Source of the DNA: Lachnospiraceae bacterium UBA3804
Lineage (GTDB): Bacteria > Bacillota > Clostridia > Lachnospirales > Lachnospiraceae
Direction: 5' to 3'
Length of the DNA: 64,000 nt
Assembly (NCBI GenBank): GCA_002368665.1
Contig: DFEK01000008.1
Location: forward strand, 62,001-126,000
In this document: one piece after another, positions 41,966-50,457 of the stretch
Layout of the letters: each line of letters begins with the position of its first letter
How positions within the stretch are numbered: position 1 is the stretch's first letter
Position numbers and translations under genes: made by a program
The notes under the pieces: generated by a model
What the model saw: the letters and a program-made list of their open reading frames with translations, nothing else
Told to the model about the DNA's origin: nothing
Database searches by the model: none

Positions 41966-44149
41966 ATGAAGAAATTTAAACACTTCGTCATCGGTGGAAT
42001 CGAAAACAAAATCTTTAACCTGGTAATCATCACCATTATGCTGATTCTTGCGGCATACGGTATTGTTCTTTTTGTGCAGACGAATACGTTGACCAAGCTT
42101 TTGGCAGAAACGACCGAGAAACAGAAAGAAAGTATTTCCGCGATTACTTCACAGACCATGGATGGTGTTCTGCAAAACTCTCTGACCAAGCAGACATTAC
42201 TGGAGGCCTATCTTGCCGATGCCACATTTTCTTCCCTGCAAAGTCAGGTAAAGATGCTTTCCGATTATGCGACCAAACTTTATAGTGACCCGGAGAATGC
42301 TCCGAGCGAAATGCCTTTGACTCCGGATCAATTTAACTCGAAGGAACTTTCTGCCCAGCTGTTGTTTGCCGATGGAGTAAATTTGGAGGAAGACGGACTG
42401 GAAGAGGAAGCGGAACTGATCGGTAATATGAGCGGAATGATGACATCGCTTTTTAACAGTACCAGCATTAATGCATGTTATATTACCACATCCACCGGTC
42501 TCACACTGATTGCGGACGATCGTCCGGAGTCTAAACTGGGTGATGACGGCATCCCCGTTACGGTTGACGGAAGAACCCGTCCCTGGTATGTCGGTGCGCT
42601 CAAGGACAAAGATATTCATTTCACGGATGTGGAAGAGGACTATTTTACCGGGGAAATCGGAATTCAGTGCTCCGCTCCCGTTATTGTAGACGGTAAAATC
42701 GTTGCCGTGGTCGGTGCGGATCTCTTCCTCGATTCGATGGCACAGGCGGTTGTTTCTTCCGACAGTGATACCGGATTTACCTTTATCATCAATGAAAACG
42801 GAAAGGTGATTTTCTCGCCCAAAACGGATGGGGAACTTAAGGTGGAATCTTCCGATGTGGCGAATGACTTAAGAAATTCCTCAAATGAAACACTGGCTGC
42901 ATTCGTAAAGGATGCCCTGGCAGGAAATACGGGGGTTCATGAAGTGCAGGCAAACGGCAAGGGCTATTACATGACGGGTGCGTATATGAATACCGTCGGA
43001 TGGTCCGTAGTGGATGTGGTGGATAAAGCCGCAATCGAGATGCCGGAGAAGATGATGCTCGCCGAATATCAGAAAACCGTGGACGAAACCAGAACCAAAC
43101 TTGAGGATAACACACAGAAGGGTAAAATCACGATCTTGATTTTGATCGGAACCGTTTTGGTTCTCTGTACGGCCAATACGATTGTTCTTTCCAAGAGGAT
43201 TGTAAGACCCTTAAATCTGATGTCGAAGAAAGTGCAGGAAATTTCCGGAGAAAATCTGGATTTCGAACTGCTTAAGGAATATAAGACCGGTGATGAGATT
43301 GAGGTTTTGGCGGATTCGTTCTCCAATCTGTCTGCCAGAACAAAGGCTTACATCGCCGAAAATATGCGAATCAACAAGGAGAAAGAGAGAATCAGTGCGG
43401 AACTGAACGTAGCCACACAGATTCAGGCGGATATGTTGCCGAGAATTTTCCCGGCATTCCCCGAACGAAAAGAGTTTGACCTTTATGCGAGCATGGATCC
43501 CGCAAAGGAAGTAGGCGGCGACTTCTACGACTTCTTCTTAATCGATGATGATCATCTTTGCATGGTTATGGCGGATGTTTCCGGTAAGGGCGTTCCCGCA
43601 GCACTTTTCATGGTCATCGCCAAGACACTGATCAAGAACAGAGCACAGATGGGTGGCAGCCCTGCAGAGATTCTGCATGATGTTAATAACCAGCTTTGCG
43701 AAGGTAATGAAGCGGAACTCTTTGTTACGGTATGGATGGCTATTTTGACCATCTCAACCGGTAAAGGTATAGCGGCAAACGCCGGTCATGAGCATCCCGC
43801 CCTGAAGAGAAAAGACGGCAAATATGAGCTTGTTGTGTACAGACATTCTCCGGCACTTGCGGTTATGCCGAATGTGAACTTCAAGGAGCATGAATTTGCC
43901 CTGGAGCCCGGAGATGCCCTGTTCGTCTATACGGATGGTGTGGCGGAAGCAACGGACGCCAAAGAGGAACTCTTTGGCTCGGAACGTTTGGTAAACGCGT
44001 TGAATCAAAATCCAGAAGCAGGACCGGAAGAAGTTCTTTCTACGATGCAGAAGAGCATCAGCGATTTCGTCGGCACCGCACCGCAGTTTGACGATATCAC
44101 CATGTTGAGTCTGACATATATCGGACCCGGAGAGGCGGATGACAAATAA
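41966..44149 (+). CDS. dCache-HAMP-SpoIIE/PP2C sensor phosphatase (RsbU-like)
   Basis: 727 residues. A membrane segment (19-37), a large extracellular Cache-type sensor (about 40-375, with INACYITTSTGLTLIAD and RTRPWYVGALKDKDIHFTDV), a second segment (about 380-400) and a HAMP domain (KRIVRPLNLMSKKVQEIS) precede a PP2C-type phosphatase. The phosphatase has ELNVATQIQADMLPRIFP, AKEVGGDFYDFF, VMADVSGKGVPAALFM and YTDGVAEATDAKEELFG with metal-binding aspartates. Such proteins dephosphorylate anti-anti-sigma factors. No anti-sigma pair lies nearby, so the partner is elsewhere. The YczE gene overlaps its end. Confidence 0.92.
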   Translation: MKKFKHFVIGGIENKIFNLVIITIMLILAAYGIVLFVQTNTLTKLLAETTEKQKESISAITSQTMDGVLQNSLTKQTLLEAYLADATFSSLQSQVKMLSDYATKLYSDPENAPSEMPLTPDQFNSKELSAQLLFADGVNLEEDGLEEEAELIGNMSGMMTSLFNSTSINACYITTSTGLTLIADDRPESKLGDDGIPVTVDGRTRPWYVGALKDKDIHFTDVEEDYFTGEIGIQCSAPVIVDGKIVAVVGADLFLDSMAQAVVSSDSDTGFTFIINENGKVIFSPKTDGELKVESSDVANDLRNSSNETLAAFVKDALAGNTGVHEVQANGKGYYMTGAYMNTVGWSVVDVVDKAAIEMPEKMMLAEYQKTVDETRTKLEDNTQKGKITILILIGTVLVLCTANTIVLSKRIVRPLNLMSKKVQEISGENLDFELLKEYKTGDEIEVLADSFSNLSARTKAYIAENMRINKEKERISAELNVATQIQADMLPRIFPAFPERKEFDLYASMDPAKEVGGDFYDFFLIDDDHLCMVMADVSGKGVPAALFMVIAKTLIKNRAQMGGSPAEILHDVNNQLCEGNEAELFVTVWMAILTISTGKGIAANAGHEHPALKRKDGKYELVVYRHSPALAVMPNVNFKEHEFALEPGDALFVYTDGVAEATDAKEELFGSERLVNALNQNPEAGPEEVLSTMQKSISDFVGTAPQFDDITMLSLTYIGPGEADDK

Positions 44150-44807
44150 GGCAAAGGCTAAACTTTGGAAACGAATCGTAATGTCTGCAAGTGGCGTTCT
44201 TTTACTTGCCACGGCCGTGACATTGTATAAGTATGCGGCTTTGGGCGTTGATCCGCTTTCTTCCCTGGTTGCCGGTCTGGATGAATTGCTTCCCATGGAA
44301 TTCGGAACGGTCTATCTGCTTGCCAACGGAATCCTGCTGATTGTTGTTTTATTTGTGGACAGGCACTATATCGGTTTAACAACATTCATTAACCTGTTTT
44401 TGGTCGGATATGTTGTGGAATGGGGCGAGAAACTGCTGGGAATCTGGATACCGCAACCGGCGCTTGGGATTCGGATCTTTTTACTGATCGGCGGCATTTT
44501 GCTTCTTTGCTTTGCCTTGGCAATGCTGATCAGTGCGAATCTGGGTGTTTCCGCGTATGATGCGATTGCGCTGATTATTGTCAATAAGTGGAATAAAGGG
44601 AAACTGTCCTATATGAGGATCGTAACGGATACCGTAAGTATCCTTCTGGGTACGGGGTTTTATTTCATGGGTGGCGGAAAACTTAAGGATATTCCGACCA
44701 TTGTGGGTGTCGGAACCATTATTTCCGCATTTTTCACCGGCCCTCTGATTGCATTTTTCAATGCCAAAGTGACCAATCCGCTACTGTACGGGAAGACGGA
44801 AGAATAA
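44139..44807 (+). CDS. YczE/YitT-family integral membrane protein
   Basis: 222 residues with five to six membrane segments. The N-terminal RIVMSASGVLLLATAVTLYKYAALGVDPLSSLVAGL and the later ANLGVSAYDAIALIIV are characteristic of the YczE-like family, whose molecular role is unsettled. It begins 11 bases inside the end of the phosphatase gene, so translation is coupled and a joint role in membrane signalling is possible. Confidence 0.85.
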   Translation: MTNKAKAKLWKRIVMSASGVLLLATAVTLYKYAALGVDPLSSLVAGLDELLPMEFGTVYLLANGILLIVVLFVDRHYIGLTTFINLFLVGYVVEWGEKLLGIWIPQPALGIRIFLLIGGILLLCFALAMLISANLGVSAYDAIALIIVNKWNKGKLSYMRIVTDTVSILLGTGFYFMGGGKLKDIPTIVGVGTIISAFFTGPLIAFFNAKVTNPLLYGKTEE

Positions 44808-44889
44808 TTTATAAAGAACAATATGCCGAAATGCTATACTCATCTCGAAGTTAAGAGAGAGTAATAATATTATTCAGGGAGGAAAAGCA

Positions 44890-45435
44890 ATGAAATTCAG
44901 AAAGTTGATTGGTGTTGCAGCAGTATCCGCCATGGCTTTGGCACTTGTAGCCTGCGGTAAAAAGAATGTAACGGAAGAAGTAGTGTCCGAAGTAATCGTT
45001 CCGGATGTAGAAGTAGTTGAAGAAGTGATTGAAAGTGAAATCCATGCGGAAATCGAATCCGAATTGGGACCGATTGATGTGGATTCCATTGAAGGAAAAG
45101 AATTTCTCGGAACCTGGCAGAACGACAGATGCCTTATTATGATCGAGCCCGATTCCAACGGATTCAATGTTCATATTCACTGGGCATCTTCCTATGAAGA
45201 AGCAGCTGATTGGCAGTATTTCTGCTTATATAACGGTGCAGGTCTTGTAAACCACGGCGACGGTGTCAAGAAGGTGATCAAGTACGACGAAAACGGTGGC
45301 ATTGTAAGCGAAGAAGTCGAATATGATGACAGTGCGGTAGAATTCAGCCTTAATGACGGTAAGTTAATCTGGAATGACAGCAAAGAAACTGTTGAAGATA
45401 ATATGGAATTCGAGAAATCTTCCGAGGAAAGCTAA
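44890..45435 (+). CDS. Putative lipoprotein
   Basis: 181 residues with a lipoprotein signal ending at Cys22 (ALALVAC). A very acidic, Glu- and Val-rich linker (about 28-62) leads to a small domain, EFLGTWQNDRCLIMIEPDSNGFNVHIHWASSYEEAADWQYFCLY, similar in pattern to lipocalin-like beta-barrel domains of Clostridial lipoproteins. GGGAGGAAA precedes the start. It stands alone, with a terminator behind. Function unknown. Confidence 0.8.
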   Translation: MKFRKLIGVAAVSAMALALVACGKKNVTEEVVSEVIVPDVEVVEEVIESEIHAEIESELGPIDVDSIEGKEFLGTWQNDRCLIMIEPDSNGFNVHIHWASSYEEAADWQYFCLYNGAGLVNHGDGVKKVIKYDENGGIVSEEVEYDDSAVEFSLNDGKLIWNDSKETVEDNMEFEKSSEES

Positions 45436-45457
45436 GATTTAGCGGATGAAAGCAATG

Positions 45458-45487
45458 AAAACCCCGTCTGAAAAGGCGGGGTTTTTT
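45458..45487 (+). terminator. Intrinsic terminator after the lipoprotein gene
   Basis: AAAACCCCGTC (45458-45468) pairs with GGCGGGGTTTT over a six-base loop and ends in six Ts. Confidence 0.92.
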
Positions 45488-45608
45488 ATGCCTTTTAACA
45501 TTGCAAAGCAGGGGGGAATATTATAAAATAAAAGTGATTTTGGCGTATTACAGCCGTGCTTTCGGCAGAATCCGTACACAATCAATATCGGCGAAGGAGG
45601 CGGGAATT

Positions 45609-47003
45609 ATGGAAAAAGAAATCTTAAATGAACCCAATATTCAGGAAGAGTTGCTGGCGATCCTTCGAAGTCCCCTCTCCAAGGAGGAATTGAATGATTC
45701 TCTGCGTGATTATCATGAAAAAGATATCGCGGATGCGTTAGAGGAACTCACTCCGGAAGAGCGCCAGAGGCTGTATCCTATCTTAGGTGCCGAGTATGTT
45801 TCGGAAATTCTTACGTATGTGGAAGATCCGGACAAGTATTTTGCAGAATTAAATATCGAGAGCGCGGCAAAGATTTTGTCCGAGATGGACTCCGACGATG
45901 CGGTCGATGTCCTCGAAGAACTCGACGACGATGTGCAGAAACAGATCGTGGAGTTGATGGATGAAGAGACCAGCCGTGACATTCAGTTGATTCTCTCTTA
46001 CGAGGATGACGAGATCGGTAGTATCATGACGACCAATTTCATCCAGATCCATTACACGCTGACGGTGCGTCAGGCCATGCGTGAACTGGTGCGTCAGGCC
46101 GGAGAGAATGACAATATTTCGATCATCTACACTGTGGATGACGGAAACCGTTTCTACGGTGCGATGGACTTAAAGGATTTGATTATTGCCCGCGAGGGAA
46201 CGAAATTGGAGGATTTGATCTCCACATCCTTCCCTACGGTACACGACCACGATAAGATCAGTGAGTGTCTGGAACGAATCAAGGACTACGCGGAGGATTC
46301 CATTCCTGTTATTTCGAACGAAGGATTCATTCTGGGAGTCATCACATCTCAGGACATTGTCGAAGTTGTCGATGACGAGATGGGTGATGATTACGCAAAG
46401 CTGGCAGGTTTGACTGCTGAGGAAGATTTAAAGGAAAAGACCGTACAGAGTATGAAGAAGCGTCTTCCCTGGCTGATCGCACTGCTTGTTCTGGGAATAA
46501 TCGTATCTTCGGTTGTGGGTGTATTTGAGGCCGTTGTGGCTGTTTTACCCATCGTAATGTGCTTCCAGAGCCTGATTCTTGATATGGCGGGAAATGTAGG
46601 CACGCAGAGCCTGGCTGTAACCATCCGCGTTCTTATGGATGAGGAACTGACGGCCGGACAGAAATTCGGACTGGTATGGAAAGAAGTAAGAGTCGGCTTC
46701 TGCAACGGATTGTTCTTGGGAAGCGTAACATTCCTTTTTGTCGGTCTCTACGTCTGGATCTTCAAAAAACAGCCGCCCAATATCGCATTCCTGATTTCCG
46801 GATGTGTCGGACTGGCACTGCTTATGTCCATGATTATTTCCAGTCTGGTGGGAACCCTGATTCCGATGTTTTTCCACAAAATCAAAGTGGATCCGGCTGT
46901 TGCAAGCGGTCCTTTGATCACGACGGTAAACGATCTGGTAGCGGTTGTAACGTATTACGGACTGACATGGATTTTACTGATCAATGTATTTAAATTGGCT
47001 TAA
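45609..47003 (+). CDS. mgtE: Magnesium transporter MgtE
   Basis: Homodimeric Mg2+ channel, 464 residues. An acidic N-domain (about 1-135; YVEDPDKYFAELNIESAAKILSEMDSDDAVDVLEEL) and a CBS pair (140-270; FIQIHYTLTVRQAMREL; FILGVITSQDIVEVVDDE) are the Mg2+-sensing gate, followed by five membrane helices with the pore segment CFQSLILDMAGNVGTQSLAVTIR. ATG 45609 follows AAGGAGG; the longer frame from 45501 covers the leader. No M-box riboswitch is visible in the 120-base upstream gap. Confidence 0.94.
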   Translation: MEKEILNEPNIQEELLAILRSPLSKEELNDSLRDYHEKDIADALEELTPEERQRLYPILGAEYVSEILTYVEDPDKYFAELNIESAAKILSEMDSDDAVDVLEELDDDVQKQIVELMDEETSRDIQLILSYEDDEIGSIMTTNFIQIHYTLTVRQAMRELVRQAGENDNISIIYTVDDGNRFYGAMDLKDLIIAREGTKLEDLISTSFPTVHDHDKISECLERIKDYAEDSIPVISNEGFILGVITSQDIVEVVDDEMGDDYAKLAGLTAEEDLKEKTVQSMKKRLPWLIALLVLGIIVSSVVGVFEAVVAVLPIVMCFQSLILDMAGNVGTQSLAVTIRVLMDEELTAGQKFGLVWKEVRVGFCNGLFLGSVTFLFVGLYVWIFKKQPPNIAFLISGCVGLALLMSMIISSLVGTLIPMFFHKIKVDPAVASGPLITTVNDLVAVVTYYGLTWILLINVFKLA

Positions 47004-47037
47004 ACGAACATAGAAAATAGAAACAGGAGGATTACAA

Positions 47038-48021
47038 ATGGCAGAAATCAGACGCCCGGACGATATGGTCCGGATCACAACACCGGAACTTGCGGATGCG
47101 TTTATCGCTGAGCAGATCAAACTGGTACAGGAGCAGGTAGGAGACAAGAAGGTTCTTCTTGCACTTTCGGGAGGTGTTGATTCTTCCGTAGTTGCAGCCC
47201 TTCTGATCAAGGCAATCGGAGATCAGTTGACCTGCGTGCATGTAAATCACGGTCTTCTTCGTAAAGGGGAGCCGGAACAGGTAATCGAAGTATTCCGCAA
47301 TCAGATGAAAGCAAACTTAATCTACGTGGATGCTACGGATCGTTTCCTTGACAAGCTGGAGGGAGTAATGGATCCCGAGCAGAAGAGAAAGATCATCGGT
47401 GGCGAGTTCATCGAGGTATTCGCTGAGGAAGCCCGCAAACTTGACGGAATCGAATTTCTGGCACAGGGAACCATTTGGCCGGATATTTTAGAGAGCGATG
47501 CAGGAATCAAAGCACATCATAATGCAGGCGGTCTTCCCGAAGATATGGATTTTGAGCTGGTAGAGCCGGTTCGTATCCTTTTCAAGGATGAAGTTCGTGT
47601 GGTTGGTGTTCAGCTGGGACTTCCCGAGGGCATGGTTTATCGTCAGCCGTTCCCCGGACCCGGACTTGGCGTTCGCTGCCCGGGTGCCATCACCAGAGAC
47701 AGACTCGAAGCAGTCAGAGAATCCGATGCAATCCTTCGCGAAGAGTTTGCAAGAAACGGACTTGAGGGTAAGGTATGGCAGTATTTCACCGTTGTGCCCG
47801 ATTTCAAATCAACCGGCGTAAAAGACGGAAAGAGAACATTTGACTGGCCGTGTATTATCCGTGCGATCAATACAACAGACGTTATGGAAGTGACCGTAGA
47901 ACATCTTCCCAACGAACTGATCGATCATCTCGTAAATCGTATCATCTCCGAAGTTCCGGGCATCAACAGAGTGCTGTTTGATTACACTCCGAAGCCGCCC
48001 GCAACCGTAGAATACGAATAA
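47038..48021 (+). CDS. Stand-alone GMP synthase ATP-pyrophosphatase subunit, no glutaminase domain
   Basis: 327 residues that align with the second half of GuaA: the PP-loop LLALSGGVDSSVVAALL (SGGVDS at 44-49), LRKGEPEQVIEVF, EFLAQGTIWPDILES, YRQPFPGPGLGVRCPG and the C-terminus FDYTPKPPATVEYE. The N-terminal class I glutaminase is absent, as in archaeal two-subunit GMP synthases, but no separate glutaminase gene is adjacent. It may use free ammonia or act on a different substrate. A full-length guaA is present at 31778, so this copy is not needed for basic GMP synthesis. AGGAGG precedes the start. A hairpin array begins right after its stop. Confidence 0.9.
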   Translation: MAEIRRPDDMVRITTPELADAFIAEQIKLVQEQVGDKKVLLALSGGVDSSVVAALLIKAIGDQLTCVHVNHGLLRKGEPEQVIEVFRNQMKANLIYVDATDRFLDKLEGVMDPEQKRKIIGGEFIEVFAEEARKLDGIEFLAQGTIWPDILESDAGIKAHHNAGGLPEDMDFELVEPVRILFKDEVRVVGVQLGLPEGMVYRQPFPGPGLGVRCPGAITRDRLEAVRESDAILREEFARNGLEGKVWQYFTVVPDFKSTGVKDGKRTFDWPCIIRAINTTDVMEVTVEHLPNELIDHLVNRIISEVPGINRVLFDYTPKPPATVEYE

Positions 48022-48028
48022 TTGAATT

Positions 48029-48399
48029 TTTGATATTTCCAGCGATGCCCCGCCTTTGGGTGGGGCATCAATTTTCTTGAATTTTCTAATTCTGATGCCT
48101 TTGGCAATCACCTATCTGTGCCCAAGCATCAAAATTCCTCAAATTATCTAATTCTGATGCTTTAAGTAAGCCGCCGGGGCTGAAGAAGCATCAAAATTCC
48201 TCAAATTATCTAATTCTGATGCTTTAAGCAAGCAGTTGGCGCTGCCAAAGCATCAAAATCCCTCAAATTATCTAATTCTGATGCTTTAAGTAAGCCGTCG
48301 AGGCTGCCAAAGCATCAAAATTCCTCAAATTATCTAATTCTGATGCTTTAGACAAGCTTCCGGTGCTGAGAAAGCATCAAAATCCCCGTATATATCAAA
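48029..48399. repeat. Hairpin-repeat array 1 (head hairpin plus five 37-nt hairpins on a 62-bp period)
   Basis: The element starts with TTTGATAT (48029-48036) and ends with its reverse complement ATATCAAA (48392-48399). A 26-nt head hairpin lies at 48044-48069 (GATGCCCC ... GGGGCATC, 11 bp). Five units of exactly 37 nt follow at 48094, 48156, 48218, 48280 and 48342. Each has GATGC/GCATC outer arms, mostly TTT/AAA extensions, an inner AGC/GCT-type stem in units 2-5 and a variable tip. They are separated by a nearly invariant 25-nt linker ending TAATTCT. The array fills the gap between the GMP synthase stop and the nuclease gene at 48455. It matches array 2 at 54911-55220 in plan. Confidence 0.92.
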
Positions 48400-48454
48400 T
48401 AAAGATGAAAAGAATGAAAACAAAAAATAAAAAAAGAAAAGAAAGGAAAATCAA

Positions 48455-49294
48455 ATGAGACATAACATGGATTCAAACAAGCTCAATCCCACTTTTTTAT
48501 ACGAAGAGGCCGGAAGGCGTTATCAGGAACTAAAGGAATGCGCAGACAAGATAGAAATCGAGATCCAAAAAGCTCCCTCCGGGGTTATTCATATCGTAAA
48601 TTCAAGGAAAAGAGTTCAATTCTATCTTCGTGAGGATAAATCCGATACAGGTGGCAAATATATCCGTAAAACCGATGCACAGACTATTAGAACTTTCCTC
48701 CGGAAATCCTATTATGAGAAAGTGATAAAACTAATGAAGGTCGAGATCAAAAACCTCGGAAAATTCCTGAAAAAATCAGATAATATAATAAAAAAGATAC
48801 AACAGGTTTATTCGCAGTTCCCGCAGGAAATCAAGCAATATATCGATCCAGTAGACTTGTCGGATGATGACTATATTGCAGCATGGCGCAATATTTCTTA
48901 CCAAGGGAAAACAATCCCGGAATATATTCCGATGTACCAAACAAATAATGGAGAGCTGGTACGTTCTAAATCGGAATTGACTATTGCGAATAAGCTTGCT
49001 GATAAGGGAATTCCATACAAGTATGAGTGCCCTCTGACTCTTTCTAACGGTACAATAGTTTATCCGGACTTTACAATCCTTGATGTTAGGACGCGTAAAG
49101 AAATCTACTGGGAACACCGGGGGATGATGGATGACAGAGAGTACGCAAGACAAGCAGTATTTAAAATGAAATCTATGATGAAGGACGGGATTATTCTGGG
49201 GAAAAATCTGATCGTTACAGAGGAGACGACAACGAATCCGCTTGGAACAAATGAGATTGATGCGGTTATAATAAGCTATTTTTATGATGCTTAG
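48455..49294 (+). CDS. Predicted PD-(D/E)XK nuclease superfamily protein
   Basis: 279 residues. The C-terminal half has the pattern of a restriction-like nuclease: RSKSELTIANKLADKGIPYKYECPL (Glu174), VYPDFTILD (Asp205) and IYWEHRGMMDD (Glu220-x-Arg222), then helices with REYARQAVFKMKSMM. The N-terminal half (1-130) is charged and probably helical, with basic clusters such as IKNLGKFLKKSDNIIKKIQQ that could bind nucleic acid. No methyltransferase or helicase is nearby. The gene begins 56 bases after hairpin array 1, behind an A-rich leader with GAAAGG. Base composition is more AT-rich than the GMP synthase gene before the array, which suggests acquisition. A second array at 55 kb has no such gene. 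Confidence 0.72.
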   Translation: MRHNMDSNKLNPTFLYEEAGRRYQELKECADKIEIEIQKAPSGVIHIVNSRKRVQFYLREDKSDTGGKYIRKTDAQTIRTFLRKSYYEKVIKLMKVEIKNLGKFLKKSDNIIKKIQQVYSQFPQEIKQYIDPVDLSDDDYIAAWRNISYQGKTIPEYIPMYQTNNGELVRSKSELTIANKLADKGIPYKYECPLTLSNGTIVYPDFTILDVRTRKEIYWEHRGMMDDREYARQAVFKMKSMMKDGIILGKNLIVTEETTTNPLGTNEIDAVIISYFYDA

Positions 49295-49352
49295 AGAAAC
49301 AAAGTGATTTAGACAAAGCGCCTCTTTTAGATAATTTAGAAAAAGGCCTCCT

Positions 49353-49565
49353 TTTTTAGAAGTTACAGATTACAGATACAATTCTGATGGAACGATTACG
49401 CTTTATGCCGACGGTGTATGGCCTGATTATAATTCCGATTATGCATTTACCAATGTAATTGTAGTAAAGCCATTTGAGGACGGAACATTCAAAATACTTT
49501 CAAACGATGTCACTGAGCAGGAGCTTAAACTTCCGCCGGTGGCTTATGTCCAACTGAACAATTGA
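49353..49565 (+). pseudogene. C-terminal remnant of an unidentified, probably extracytoplasmic, protein
   Basis: A frame without start or ribosome binding site runs for about 70 codons to a stop at 49563-49565. It encodes YNSDGTITLYADGVWPDYNSD, then FTNVIVVKPFEDGTFKILSND and LKLPPVAYVQLNN. It reads like the end of a real beta-rich domain, with normal codon use. The 5' part is missing; the nuclease gene or array insertion may have replaced it. The rest of the 49295-49709 gap holds only a weak AAAAAGG/CCTTTTT hairpin near 49340-49357. Confidence 0.6.
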
Positions 49566-49709
49566 ATACTTTTATTCGGAAAAATATTGAAGAAATGACA
49601 ATATTTTGTAAAAATGTAAATAAAGAATTTTACCCTGTATAAAGTTCCAGAATTATATGGAGAGCAATTATGAGAAGAAATAAACTTAAAACATCCAAAG
49701 GGTTATATT

Positions 49710-50417
49710 ATGAAAATATTATTGGTTGAAGATGATGACGCAATCGCTATGGGACTTAAATATTCTCTGGAAAAAGAAGAGTATGAAGTTGTTCATGTAA
49801 AAACGGTTGCCGAAGTAAAATCAGTATGGAAAACAAAAGAATACGACTTAAGTATTCTGGATATCAATCTTCCGGACGGAAGCGGGTATGATATCTGCAG
49901 ATTTTTAAAAGAATCGGAGGATATCCCGGTTATTTTTCTGACTGCCGTCGATGCGGAAGTAAATGTTGTCATGGGGTTGGAACTCGGTGCAGATGATTAT
50001 ATCTGCAAGCCGTTCAGGGTTAACGAACTGATGGCCAGAATCAAAAGCGTTCTTCGAAGAGCGGGAAAGTGCGACAAAGGTAGCGATTCGGCATCGGGCA
50101 CCGAAATACTCGGAAACCTTTGTATTTATACCGCAGAAGCAAAGGTTACGATTAAGGACGAGAATACGGGCAAAGAAGAAAATATCGAGCTTACGGCTCT
50201 TGAGTACCGTCTTCTTTTAACATTCATAAACAATCGCGGTGTTGTGCTTACGAGAAATCAACTGTTATCCTGCATGTGGGATATAAGCGGTGATTTTGTA
50301 AACGACAATACACTTACGGTCTATATCAAAAGACTGCGTGACAAGATTGAAAAAGACCCTTCGGATCCAAAGATAATCAGAACGGTTCGGGGAATGGGAT
50401 ATATCGTAGATAAGTAG
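49710..50417 (+). CDS. Response regulator, OmpR family
   Basis: 235 residues. The receiver domain has LLVEDDDAIAMGL, phosphoacceptor Asp in LSILDINLPDGSG (near 52) and the lysine in DYICKPFRVNEL (near 101). The winged-helix domain ends LTVYIKRLRDKIEKDPSDPKIIRTVRGMGYIVDK. AAAGGG precedes the start. It is followed by a short-loop histidine kinase and faces an ABC transporter on the other strand, a layout typical of peptide-antibiotic sensing modules. Confidence 0.93.
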   Translation: MKILLVEDDDAIAMGLKYSLEKEEYEVVHVKTVAEVKSVWKTKEYDLSILDINLPDGSGYDICRFLKESEDIPVIFLTAVDAEVNVVMGLELGADDYICKPFRVNELMARIKSVLRRAGKCDKGSDSASGTEILGNLCIYTAEAKVTIKDENTGKEENIELTALEYRLLLTFINNRGVVLTRNQLLSCMWDISGDFVNDNTLTVYIKRLRDKIEKDPSDPKIIRTVRGMGYIVDK

Positions 50418-50457
50418 GATAAAGAAGCCGGAGTCGGTGCCGGATACAGAGGATAAG

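Noticed and set aside
45488..45608. M-box magnesium riboswitch before mgtE
   Set aside because: The gap is about 120 bases and I cannot find the conserved M-box segments or a terminator.
48029..48399. CRISPR array interpretation of the repeats
   Set aside because: The 25-nt invariant part is short, the 37-nt parts share most of their sequence and fold as related hairpins, and no cas gene is present. Unique spacers are not seen.
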